The translations under genes were made by a program, and so were the position numbers. The notes under the pieces are model-generated. The model was not told the DNA's origin, did no database searches, and was given only the letters and a program-made list of their open reading frames with translations. From the NCBI RefSeq assembly GCF_012489685.1, contig NC_080045.1, positions 6,267,001 to 6,331,000 on the forward strand: a DNA stretch of 64,000 bases, in the 5' to 3' direction. Origin of the DNA: Lotus japonicus. Lineage: Eukaryota; Streptophyta; Magnoliopsida; Fabales; Fabaceae. Numbering within the stretch: position 1 is the stretch's first letter; each line of letters begins with the position of its first letter. Of the stretch, positions 20,606 to 32,110 are shown piece after piece.

Positions 20606-21338
20606 TGATTTTACACGGTTTGGTGGAAAAAGTTCGATAGAAATAATAGGTGAAAAAGATAAAGACTATACACTTACGGATCTGCAAAGGGGAAATGTAG
20701 AACCTCTTCTAATCTCATATGTATCCATTGATTATGTAATGAATATACAATCTTCCAAAATTTTTATCTATTTTATGATAAAAAGTTGTTGATTTGTTAT
20801 GATGAAGTTCTAAAAATATAGTAAATTAAAGGGATCTGATATATGCTTGAATTGGATACGCGTAAGAGAAAAAAAAGTCAAATAACCAACCTGAAAAACG
20901 AAACATGATATAAACAATGGTACAGTTAACTATCAGTTATCTAATTTGATTTCGAGGTAATAGAATCAATAATTTTAGTTATGTTTGAAGATAAATCAAT
21001 TTTTAATTTTTTTTACCAAAACCCGATCAATAGTTTAACTAATTAAATCAATCTCGACTTGGTTTTTTTAAGTATACATAATTTTAAAATAAATTTGGGA
21101 AATAAATAATTGAAATGAGGATTGATTCCCAAATTTCAAACACCCGTATTCTCCTAATGATTTTATTTTATGAAAAATTCTTTTTTCAATTAACGTGAGA
21201 TTCAAATTTTTGACCGCAATATCAATTTGTATAGCACTATCATCGAATCATTTTCCCACTGCTATACTTTTTAGTTTGTACTAATTCTCATCTTTTAAAC
21301 CATTATTCAAACAACACCAACCTATAAATATTTAAAAC

Positions 21339-21685
21339 AGGCGTGGCCGAGTGAGCGGCTAATGTATGTAAATTTGGTAAAGCATGCAGGTTAGTTTTCT
21401 TAGGCACCGAAGGGGTGGAGGTGGGTAGGGCCTACTTCTTGATGCTCTGGTAGTTCGTTTTCTCAAAAATGGACTGCGGTTCGTTTTCTCCTGGTAGGTT
21501 TTTGGTCATTGTTGGATGTGCCTGGGATTCGAGTCTTTCTATCGGTTTTTTATTATCGTATTTTGGTTTTCCTTGGGTTCGTAGCTCGTTGTTTTCTTTT
21601 TTCGTATTTGCGTTGTAACGTCCATTGGTGAGAGGACTTGTTCTCGCCTCCGATTATTATAATTTTCTTTTGCTTTCAAAAAAAT
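21339..21685 (+). mobile_element. SINE-like insertion, copy 0 (347 bp)
   Basis: Flanked by direct repeats ATATTTAAAAC. This copy lacks the segment GAGGAGACTATTGAGG through CCATCCGGAGAG found in the other seven copies. Confidence 0.65.
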
Positions 21686-22634
21686 ATATTTAAAACCACA
21701 ATAAATAAAAGAAACAAGTTTTGAATAAGATATGTTCAAAAAAAAAGTTTTGAATAAGATATCGAATGATTTTGAGAGGATTGAGAGGCGGACTGAAAAT
21801 ATTTACTCCCGCTAGATTTTTTGAAGGAGTAAATTAGAATTCACAAGTTTCTTCTTCTTTCAAGATCACCAATTCTTCTTCTTGATAGTAGTTTGAGTTA
21901 TAGGTATTTATGTAATTTCTTTTTTCTTAAATTTTAAAATCAATAACTTCTCTCTTCCATTTTATTATTTTCTTTCTAATTTTCGACCAGCTTCACCATC
22001 GTTTATGGTCAATTTTGGTCTGCATCTCAAGTAGTGGAACCTCCGCTATTACTCGAATGTTCTCCTCCACTATCACCATGTGCAGGTGCAAATCGCAAAG
22101 GTTTTCCCCTTAGCGAGCTTCGTACTTCCTCCATCGCTTAGTTTTGACTACAGAGCACATCTACTGTTGCTCTATTTTGAGATGAGATAAAATCATTAAA
22201 GCGATAATGAAGATGGTCCTACAGAAATAGAAGAAACCTCACAACAGTTATGGGGAAATTTACGAAATGTTGAAGCAGATGTGAAATTTTGCTTTTTGGT
22301 GAATTCGCGAAATGCTTAAAAATATAATAAATGTAGCCTCACATCATTGTGAACCTTATTAGAGGAAAAAATGATGCGCAATAGCAACAAGGAATTGCGA
22401 GAGAGTGGTCGAGTTTTTGAAGAAAAAGAATATGCAGATACAAATAAAGTTCAAAAAAAGTGATGACATATTTATTTGTACCCAATAAGTCAAGTTCCAT
22501 TTTAGAATAAAATAAATGATAACTTTGTCCATAAAAGGTTTGGAATGGTAATTTACTCCTACCAAAAATATAGTGAGAGTGTTATTGGAAACTCAACAAA
22601 AATATACATGATGCATGATGTGTATCGTTCGAGT

Positions 22635-22663
22635 TTTCTCTCTCTCTCTCTCCCTCTCTTTCT
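22635..22663 (+). repeat. (TC)n microsatellite upstream of nsLTP gene 1
   Basis: Pyrimidine dinucleotide tract about 330-350 bases before the ATG. Equivalent tracts of different length precede every + gene (longest near 31300-31330), as expected from slippage. Confidence 0.8.
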
Positions 22664-22989
22664 CACATCCATCTCATCATTAAATTTCTTTAATTCTGCA
22701 ACTAGTGAATCAAGGCTATAATGACTAAATCGTAAATTTATAAAGAGTCTAAATATGTAGTTTAACTAGCATTTTCGAGCCAAGACATGTTTCATCAATT
22801 ATAATATTTGATCCTGTATGTGGACGACCACATTGAAGTCCCATATCAAGAGTTGAATGGAAATAAATAAATGGATAAGTTTGCCATAAAATGTCATTAT
22901 AATTTTCTTATAAATTGAGGCACCATCCACACTTCTAGTCATATCTTCAAACTCTACACACAAACACACACACATATCTACTAACCAAG

Positions 22990-23440
22990 ATGCCTGGAAG
23001 GAAAATGATGTCTTTTTTCATTCCTGTTATGACATTTGGGATAATGTTAACCTCTTTCGTTTCAAGCCAGACGGATGAAATCTCTTGCTTTGCTGCCATA
23101 CCGTATTTGGCACTGTGTCTACCATATCTCACAGGTTTTGGGCAACCATCGTCTTATTGCTGCGTAGGAGCAACCACTTTAGCTCAAAGAGCTGACACCA
23201 CTCAAAATCGCAGGGATCTATGTGGTTGTTTGAAAAAAGCTTCTGCACAATTTAATGTGAATGCCGACAAAGCGAAACAGCTCCCGCAACTCTGTAACAT
23301 CTCCCTTCCGTTCTCTTTTGATCCTAGTATTGATTGCAACACGTAAGTATCTCTTTTCCATTAGTATCTTAATCTTGTGAACATGTACATGCTTATTTCA
23401 CTCTATTCATGTTTTATCGGTTCTGTGCAGGATTCCATGA
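22990..23440 (+). CDS. nsLTP type I, array gene 1
   Basis: Exons 22990-23342 and 23431-23440 with an 88-bp intron (GTAAGT...TGCAG). The 120-residue precursor has a signal peptide to about residue 26-27 (SFVSSQ). The mature part has eight cysteines spaced C-x9-C-x13-CC-x19-CxC-x21-C-x13-C and should form four disulfides around a lipid-binding tunnel in the apoplast. It is the only array copy with Leu instead of Pro at residue 42, next to the second cysteine. The TATA box lies 81 bases before the ATG, followed by a CA-rich leader. The splice adds Ile-Pro after the position where the unspliced ORF would stop. Its 3' flank is of class alpha (GATTAAGAC). Confidence 0.9.
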
Positions 23441-25876
23441 TGATTTTACACGGTTTGGTGGAAAAAGTTCGATAGAAATAATAGGTGAAAAAGATTAAGA
23501 CTATAAACTTACGGATCTGCAAAGGGGAAATGTAGAACCTCTTCTAATCTCATATGTATCCATTGATTATGTAATGAATATACAATCTTCCAATTTTTTT
23601 TATCCATTTTATGATAAAAAGTTGTTGATTTGTTATGATGAAGTTCTAAAAATATAGTAAATTAAAGGGATCTGATATATGCACGAATTGGATACGCGTA
23701 AGAGAAAAAAAAAGTCAAATAACCAACCTGAAAAAGGAAACATGATATGAACAATGGTACAATCAACTATCAGTTATCTAATTTGAATTCGAGGTAATAG
23801 AATCAATAATTTTAGTTATGTTTGAAGATAAATCAATTTTTAATTTTTTTTACCAAAACTCGATCAATAGTTTAACTAATTAAATCAATCTCGACTTGGT
23901 TTATTTAAGTATACATAGTTTTAAAATAAATTTGGGAAATAAATAATTGAAATGAGGATTGATTCCCAAATATCAAACACCCGTATTCTCCTAATGATTT
24001 TATTTTATGAAAATTTCTTTTTTCAATTAACGTGAGATTCAAATTTTTGACCGCAATATCAATTTGTATAGCACTATCATCGAATCATTTTCCCACTGCT
24101 ATACTTTTTAGTTTGTACTAATTCTCATCTTTTAAACCATTATTCAAACAACACCAACCTATAAATATTTAAAACAGGCGTGGCCGAGTGAGCGGCTAAT
24201 GTATGTAAATTTGGTAAAGCATGCAGGTTAGTTTTCTTAGGCACCGAAGAGGAGACTATTGAGGCCTTTTTGAATCACCTATAGTCGACCCATCCGGAGA
24301 GGGGTGGAGGTGGGTAGGGCCTACTTCTTTATGGTCTGGTAGTTCGTTTTCTCAAAAATGGAGCGCGGTTCGTTTTCTCCTGGTAGGTTTTTGGTCATTG
24401 TGGGATGTGCCCGGGATTCGAGTCTTTCTATCGGTTTTTTATTGTCGTATGTTGGTTTTCCTTGGGTTCGTAGCTCGTTGTTTTCTTTTTTCGTATTTGC
24501 GTTGTAACGTCCATTGGTGAGAGGACTTGTTCTCGCCTCCGATTATTATAATTTTCTTTTGCTTTCAAAAAAATATATTTAAAACCACAATAAATAAAAG
24601 AAACAAGTTTTGAATAAGATATGTTCAAAAAAAAAGTTTTGAATAAGATATCAAATGATTTTGAGAGGATTGAGAGGCGGACTGAAAATATTTACTCCCG
24701 CTAGATTTTTTGAAGGAGTAAATTAGAATTCACAAGTTTCTTCTTCTTTCAAGATCACCAATTCTTCTTCTTGATAGTAGTTTGAGTTATAGGTATTTAT
24801 GTAATTTCTTTTTTCTTAAATTTTAAAATCAATAACTTCTCTCTTCCATTTTATTATTTTCTTTCTAATTTTCGACCAGCTTCACCATCGTTTATGGTCA
24901 ATTTTGGTCTGCATCTCAAGTAGTGGAACCTCCGCTATTACTCGAATGTTCTCCTCCACTATCACCATGTGCAGGTGCAAATCGCAAAGGTTTTCCCCTT
25001 AGCGAGCTTCGTACTTCCTCCATCGCTTAGTTTTGACTACAGAGCACATCTACTGTTGCTCTATTTTGAGATGAGATAAAATCATTCCAGCGATAATGAA
25101 GATGGTCCTACACAAATAGAAGAAACCTCACAACAGTTATGGGGAAATTTACGAAATGTTGAAGCAGATGTGAAATTTTGCTTTTTGGTGAATTCGCGAA
25201 ATGCTTAAAAATATAATAAATGTAGCCTCACATCATTGTGAACCTTATTAGAGGAAAAAATGATGCGCAATAGCAACAAGGAATTGCGAGAGAGTGATCG
25301 AGTTTTTGAAGAAAAAGAATATGCAGATACAAATAAAGTTCAAAAAAAGTGATGACATATTTATTTGTACCCAATAAGTCAAGTTCCATTTTAGAATAAA
25401 ATAAATGATAACTTTGTCCATAAAAGGTTTGGAATGGTAATTTACTCCTACCAAAAATATAGTGAGAGTGTTATTGGAAAGTCAACAAAAATATACATGA
25501 TGCATGATGTGTATCGTTCGAGTTTTCTCTCTCTCTCTCCCTCTCTTTCTCACATCCATCTCATCATTAAATTTCTTTAATTCTGCAACTAGTGAATCAA
25601 GGCTATAATGACTAAATCGTAAATTTATAAAGAGTCTAAATATGTAGTTTAACTAGCATTTTCGAGCCAAGACATGTTTCATCAATTATAATATTTGATC
25701 CTGTATGTGGACGACCACATTGAAGTCCCATATCAAGAGTTGAATGGAAATAAATAAATGGATAAGTTTGCCATAAAATGTCATTATAATTTTCTTATAA
25801 ATTGAGGCACCATCCACACTTCTAGTCATATCTTCAAACTCTACACACAAACACACACACATATCTACTAACCAAG
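23441..25876 (+). repeat. Unit 1 spacer
   Basis: Holds the 3' untranslated region, SINE-like copy 1, the GTTCTCCTCC block shared with the inverted gene's flank, a (TC)n tract and the promoter of gene 2. Markers: TTTATTTAAGTATAC and CATTGTGGGATG, shared with the unit 4 spacer. Confidence 0.8.
24176..24574 (+). mobile_element. SINE-like insertion, copy 1 (399 bp)
   Basis: Begins AGGCGTGGCCGAGTGAGCGG, whose TGGCCGAGTGA fits an RNA polymerase III A box. It ends with a CTTTCAAAAAAA tail and is bounded by 11-base direct repeats ATATTTAAAAC. A B box is only weakly recognisable, so a short non-LTR element of another kind is possible. The empty site exists in the inverted paralogue near 18955-18985. 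Confidence 0.68.
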
Positions 25877-26327
25877 ATGCCTGGAAGGAAAATGATGTCT
25901 TTTTTCATTCCTGTTATGACATTTGGGATAATGTTAACCTCTTTCGTTTCAAGCCAGACGGATGAAATCTCTTGCTTTGCTGCCATACCGTATTTGGCAC
26001 CGTGTCTACCATATCTCACAGGTTTTGGGCAACCATCGTCTTATTGCTGCGTAGGAGCAACCACTTTAGCTCAAAGAGCTGACACCACTCAAAATCGCAG
26101 GGATCTATGTGGTTGTTTGAAAAAAGCTTCTGCACAATTTAATGTGAATGCCGACAAAGCGAAACAGCTCCCGCAACTCTGTAACATCTCCCTTCCGTTC
26201 TCTTTTGATCCTAGTATTGATTGCAACACGTAAGTATCTCTTTTCCATTAGTATCTTAATCTTGTGAACATGTACATGCTTATTTCACTCTATTCATGTT
26301 TTATCGGTTCTGTGCAGGATTCCATGA
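25877..26327 (+). CDS. nsLTP type I, array gene 2
   Basis: Exons 25877-26229 and 26318-26327, intron 88 bp. The protein is the array's majority form (identical to genes 4 and 7): 120 residues, signal peptide, eight-cysteine type I motif with Cys 33, 43, 57, 58, 78, 80, 102, 116. TATAAAT lies at 25796-25802. The 3' flank is class beta (GATAAAGAC, ATTATAGGG). Expected to be a secreted lipid carrier; ligand and tissue cannot be told from sequence. Confidence 0.91.
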
Positions 26328-28766
26328 TGATTTTACACGGTTTGGTGGAAAAAGTTCGATAGAAATAATAGGTGAAAAAGATAAAGACTATACACTTACG
26401 GATCTGCAAAGGGGAAATGTAGAACCTCTTCTAATCTCATATGTATCCATTGATTATGTAATGAATATACAATCTTCCAATTTTTTTTATCCATTTTATG
26501 ATAAAAAGTTGTTGATTTGTTATGATGAAGTTCTAAAAATATAGTAAATTATAGGGATCTGATATATGCACGAATTGGATACGCGTAAGAGAAAAAAAAA
26601 AGTCAAATAACCAACCTGAAAAACGAAACATGATATGAACAATGGTACAATCAACTATCAGTTATCTAATTTGAATTCGAGGTAATAGAATCAATAATTT
26701 TAGTTATGTTTGAAGATAAATCAATTTTTAATTTTTTTTACCAAAACTCGATCAATAGTTTAACTAATTAAATCAATCTCGACTTGGTTTTTTTAAGTTT
26801 ACATAGTTTTAAAATAAATTTGGGAAATAAATAATTGAAATGAGGATTGATTCCCAAATTTCAAACACCCGTGTTCTCCTAATGATTTTATTTTATGAAA
26901 ATTTCTTTTTTCAATTAATGTGAGATTCAAATTTTTGACCGCAATATCAATTTGTGTAGCACTATCATCGAATCATTTTCCCACTGCTATACTTTTTAGT
27001 TTGTACTAATTCTCATCTTTTAAACCATTATTCAAACAACACCAACCTATAAATATTTAAAACAGGCGTGGCCGAGTGAGCGGCTAATGTATGTAAATTT
27101 GGTAAAGCATGCAGGTTAGTTTTCTTAGGCACCGAAGAGGAGACTATTGAGGCCTTTTTGAATCACCTATAGTCGACCCATCCGGAGAGGGGTGGAGGTG
27201 GGTAGGGCCTACTTCTTGATGGTCTGGTAGTTTGTTTTCTCAAAAATGGAGCGCGGTTCGTTTTCTCCTGGTAGGTTTTTGGTAATTGTTGGATGTGCCC
27301 GGGATTCGAGTCTTTCTATCGGTTTTTTATTGTCGTATGTTGGTTTTCCTAGGGTTCGTAGCTCGTTGTTTTCTTTTTTCGTATTTGCGTTGTAACGTCC
27401 ATTGGTGAGAGGACTTGTTCTCGCCTCCGATTATTATAATTTTCTTTTGCTTTCAAAAAAATATATTTAAAACCACAATAAATAAAAGAAACAAGTTTTG
27501 AATAAGATATGTTCAAAAAAAAAAGTTTTGGATAAGATATCAAATGATTTTGAGAGGATTGAGAGGCGGACTGAAAATATTTACTCCCGCTAGATTTTTT
27601 GAAGGAGTAAATTAGAATTCACAAGTTTCTTCTTCTTTCGAGATCACTAATTCTTCTTCTTGATAGTAGTTTGAGTTATAGGTATTTATGTAATTTCTTT
27701 TTTCGTAAATTTTAAAATCAATAACTTCTCTCTTCCATTTTATTATTTTCTTTCTAATTTTCGACCAGCTTCACCATCGTTTATGGTCAATTTTGGTCTG
27801 CATCTCAAGTAGTGGAACCTCCGCTATTACTCGAATGTTCTCCTCCACTATCACCATGTGCAGGTGCAAATCGCAAAGGTTTTCCCCTTAGCGAGCATCA
27901 TACTTCCTCCATCGCTTAGTTTTGACTACAGAGCACATCTACTGTTGCTCTATTTTGAGATGAGATAAAATCATTCAAGCGATAATGAAGATGGTCCTAC
28001 ACAAATAGAAGAAACCTCACAACAGTTATGGGGAAATTTACGAAATGTTGAAGCAGATGTGAAATTTTGCTTTTTGGTGAATTCGCGAAATGCTTAAAAA
28101 TATAATAAATGTAGCCTCACATCATTGTGAACCTTATTAGAGGAAAAAATGATGCGCAATAGCAACAAGGAATTGCGAGAGAGTGGTCGAGTTTTTGAAG
28201 AAAAAGAATATGCAGATACAAATAAAGTTCAAAAAAAGTGATGACATATTTATTTAGTACCCAATAAGTCAAGTTCCATTTTAGAATAAAATAAATGATA
28301 ACTTTGTCCATAAAAGGTTTGGAATGGTAATTTACTCCTACCAAAAATATAGTGAGAGTGTTATTGGAAACTCAACAAAAATATACATGATGCATGATGT
28401 GTATCGTTCGAGTTCTCTCTCTCTCTCTCCCTCTCTTTCTCACATCCATCTCATCATTAAATTTCTTTAATTCTGCAACTAGTGAATCAAGGCTATAATG
28501 ACTAAATCGTAAATTTATAAAGAGTCTAAATATGTAGTTTAACTAGCATTTTCGAGCCAAGACATGTTTCATCAATTATAATATTTGATCCTGTATGTGG
28601 ACGACCACATTGAAGTCCCATATCAAGAGTTGAATGGAAATAAATAAATGGATAAGTTTGCCATAAAATGTCATTATAATTTTCTTATAAATTGAGGCAC
28701 CATCCACACTTCTAGTCATATCTTCAAACTCTACACACAAACACACACACATATCTACTAACCAAG
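26328..28766 (+). repeat. Unit 2 spacer
   Basis: Same layout as unit 1. Markers GTTTACATAG, CCCGTGTTCTCC, GTTTTGGATAAG and CTTTCGAGATCACTAATT are shared with the spacer of unit 6, not of unit 3, showing mosaic exchange. Confidence 0.8.
27064..27462 (+). mobile_element. SINE-like insertion, copy 2 (399 bp)
   Basis: Direct repeats ATATTTAAAAC at 27053-27063 and 27463-27473. A-box-like head and A-rich tail as in copy 1. Confidence 0.68.
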
Positions 28767-29217
28767 ATGCCTGGAAGGAAAATGATGTATTTTTTCATTC
28801 ATGTTATGACATTTGGGATAATGTTAACCTCTTTCGTTTCAAGCCAGACGGATGAAATCTCTTGCTTTGCTGCCATACCGTATTTGGCACCGTGTCTACC
28901 ATATCTCACAGGTTTTGGGCAACCATCATCTTATTGCTGCGTAGGAGCAACCACTTTAGCTCAAAGAGCTGACACCACTCAAAATCGGAGGGATCTATGT
29001 GGTTGTTTGAAAAAAGCTTCTGCACAATTTAATGTGAATGCCGACAAAGCGAAACAGCTCCCGCAACTCTGTAACATCTCCCTTCCGTTCTCTTTTGATC
29101 CTAGTATTGATTGCAACACGTAAGTATCTCTTTTCCATTAGTATCTTAATCTTGTGAACATGTACATGCTTATTTCACTCTATTCATGTTTTATCGGTTC
29201 TGTGCAGGATTCCATGA
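28767..29217 (+). CDS. nsLTP type I, array gene 3 (Tyr8/His12 variant)
   Basis: Exons 28767-29119 and 29208-29217, intron 88 bp. Same eight-cysteine protein as gene 2 except Ser8 to Tyr and Pro12 to His, both in the signal peptide, so the mature protein is unchanged. Gene 6 carries the same two changes. A charged His inside the hydrophobic core could weaken secretion; this is speculation. Class beta 3' flank. Confidence 0.9.
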
Positions 29218-31659
29218 TGATTTTACACGGTTTGGTGGAAAAAGTTCGATAGAAATAATAGGTGAAAAAGATAAAGACTATACACTTACGGATCTGCAAA
29301 GGGGAAATGTAGAACCTCTTCTAATCTCATATGTATCCATTGATTATGTAATGAATATACAATCTTCCAATTTTTTTTATCCATTTTATGATAAAAAGTT
29401 GTTGATTTGTTATGATGAAGTTCTAAAAATATAGTAAATTATAGGGATCTGATATATGCACGAATTGGATACGCGTAAGAGAAAAAAAAAAGTCAAATAA
29501 CCAACCTGAAAAACGAAACATGATATGAACAATGGTACAATCAACTATCAGTTATCTAATTTGAATTCGAGGTAATAGAATCAATAATTTTAGTTATGTT
29601 TGAAGATAAATCAATTTTTAATTTTTTTTACCAAAACTCGATCAATAGTTTAACTAATTAAATCAATCTCGACTTGGTTTTTTTAAGTATACATAGTTTT
29701 AAAATAAATTTGGGAAATAAATAATTGAAATGAGGATTGATTCCCAAATATCAAACACCCGTATTCTCCTAATGATTTTATTTTATGAAAATTTCTTTTT
29801 TCAATTAACGTGAGATTCAAATTTTTGACCGCAATATCAATTTGTATAGCACTATCATCGAATCATTTTCCCACTGCTATACTTTTTAGTTTGTACTAAT
29901 TCTCATCTTTTAAACCATTATTCAAACAACACCAACCTATAAATATTTAAAACAGGCGTGGCCGAGTGAGCGGCTAATGTATGTAAATTTGGTAAAGCAT
30001 GCAGGTTAGTTTTCTTAGGCACCGAAGAGGAGACTATTGAGGCCTTTTTGAATCACCTATAGTCGACCCATCCGGAGAGGGGTGGAGGTGGGTAGGGCCT
30101 ACTTCTTGATGGTCTGGTAGTTCGTTTTCTCAAAAATGGAGCGCGGTTCGTTTTCTCCTGGTAGGTTTTTGGTCATTGTTGGATGTGCCCGGGATTCGAG
30201 TCTTTCTATCGGTTTTTTATTGTCGTATGTTGGTTTTCCTTGGGTTCGTAGCTCGTTGTTTTCTTTTTTCGTATTTGCGTTGTAACGTCCATTGGTGAGA
30301 GGACTTGTTCTCGCCTCCGATTATTATAATTTTCTTTTGCTTTCAAAAAAATATATTTAAAACCACAATAAATAAAAGAAACAAGTTTTGAATAAGATAT
30401 GTTCAAAAAAAAAAGTTTTGAATAAGATATCAAATGATTTTGAGAGGATTGAGAGGCGGACTGAAAATATTTACTCCCGCTAGATTTTTTGAAGGAGTAA
30501 ATTAGAATTCACAAGTTTCTTCTTCTTTCAAGATCACCAATTCTTCTTCTTGATAGTAGTTTGAGTTATAGGTATTTATGTAATTTCTTTTTTTTAAATT
30601 TTAAAATCAATAACTTCTCTCTTCCATTTTATTATTTTCTTTCTAATTTTCGACCAGCTTCACCATCGTTTATGGTCAATTTTGGTCTGCATCTCAAGTA
30701 GTGGAACCTCCGCTATTACTCGAATGTTCTCCTCCACTATCACCATGTGCAGGTGCAAATCGCAAAGGTTTTCCCCTTAGCGAGCTTCGTACTTCCTCCA
30801 TCGCTTAGTTTTGACTACAGAGCACATCTATTGTTGCTCTATTTTGAGATGAGATAAAATCATTCAAGCGATAATGAAGATGGTCCTACACAAATAGAAG
30901 AAACCTCACAACAGTTATGGGGAAATTTACGAAATGTTGAAGCAGATGTGAAATTTTGCTTTTTGGTGAATTCGCGAAATGCTTAAAAATATAATAAATG
31001 TAGCCTCACATCATTGTGAACCTTATTAGAGGAAAAAATGATGCGCAATAGCAACAAGGAATTGCGAGAGAGTGGTCGAGTTTTTGAAGAAAAAGAATAT
31101 GCAGATACAAATAAAGTTCAAAAAAAGTGATGACATTTATTTAGTACCCAATAAGTCAAGTTCCATTTTAGAATAAAATAAATGATAACTTTGTCCATAA
31201 AAGGTTTGGAATGGTAATTTACTCCTACCAAAAATATAGTGAGAGTGTTATTGGAAACTCAACAAAAATATACATGATGCATGATGTGTATCGTTCGAGT
31301 TCTCTCTCTCTCTCTCTCTCTCCCTCTCTTTCTCACATCCATCTCATCATTAAATTTCTTTAATTCTGCAACTAGTGAATCAAGGCTATAATGACTAAAT
31401 CGTAAATTTATAAAGAGTCTAAATATGTAGTTTAACTAGCATTTTCGAGCCAAGACATGTTTCATCAATTATAATATTTGATCCTGTATGTGGACGACCA
31501 CATTGAAGTCCCATATCAAGAGTTGAATGGAAATAAATAAATGGATAAGTTTGCCATAAAATGTCATTATAATTTTCTTATAAATTGAGGCACCATCCAC
31601 ACTTCTAGTCATATCTTCAAACTCTACACACAAACACACAGACATATCTACTAACCAAG
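29218..31659 (+). repeat. Unit 3 spacer
   Basis: 3' region, SINE-like copy 3, GTTCTCCTCC block, the longest (TC)n tract of the array (about 31300-31330), and the gene 4 promoter. The leader before gene 4 has CACAGACAT instead of CACACACAT. Confidence 0.8.
29954..30352 (+). mobile_element. SINE-like insertion, copy 3 (399 bp)
   Basis: Same boundaries and 11-base direct repeats as the other copies. Confidence 0.68.
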
Positions 31660-32110
31660 ATGCCTGGAAGGAAAATGATGTCTTTTTTCATTCCTGTTAT
31701 GACATTTGGGATAATGTTAACCTCTTTCGTTTCAAGCCAGACGGATGAAATCTCTTGCTTTGCTGCCATACCGTATTTGGCACCGTGTCTACCATATCTC
31801 ACAGGTTTTGGGCAACCATCGTCTTATTGCTGCGTAGGAGCAACCACTTTAGCTCAAAGAGCTGACACCACTCAAAATCGCAGGGATCTATGTGGTTGTT
31901 TGAAAAAAGCTTCTGCACAATTTAATGTGAATGCCGACAAAGCGAAACAGCTCCCGCAACTCTGTAACATCTCCCTTCCGTTCTCTTTTGATCCTAGTAT
32001 TGATTGCAACACGTAAGTATCTCTTTTCCATTAGTATCTTAATCTTGTGAACATGTACATGCTTATTTCACTCTATTCATGTTTTATCGGTTCTGTGCAG
32101 GATTCCATGA
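31660..32110 (+). CDS. nsLTP type I, array gene 4
   Basis: Exons 31660-32012 and 32101-32110, intron 88 bp. Protein identical to genes 2 and 7, with the full eight-cysteine type I motif. The 3' flank is class alpha with the extra marker CACGGATTGG, shared only with gene 7, and the leader carries CACAGACAT, also shared with gene 7. It is the last gene before the assembly gap. Confidence 0.91.

Larger units (their letters stand above)
20606..22989 (+). repeat. Unit 0 spacer
   Basis: 3' flank of the pseudogene, SINE-like insertion (21339-21685), (TC)n tract at about 22636-22663, and the promoter of the next gene (TATAAAT at 22909-22915). It differs from the other spacers by a 52-bp internal deletion in the SINE. 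Confidence 0.8.

Noticed and set aside
26296..26544. Open frames of 72-82 codons after each nsLTP gene
   Set aside because: They start in the intron and cover the 3' untranslated region. They vary by stop codons and frameshifts between otherwise identical units, so they are not genes.
27064..27120. tRNA gene suggested by GGCGTGGCCGAGTGAGCGG
   Set aside because: Only the A box fits. No cloverleaf, anticodon arm or acceptor pairing could be drawn, and target repeats plus an A tail show a retroposed element instead.
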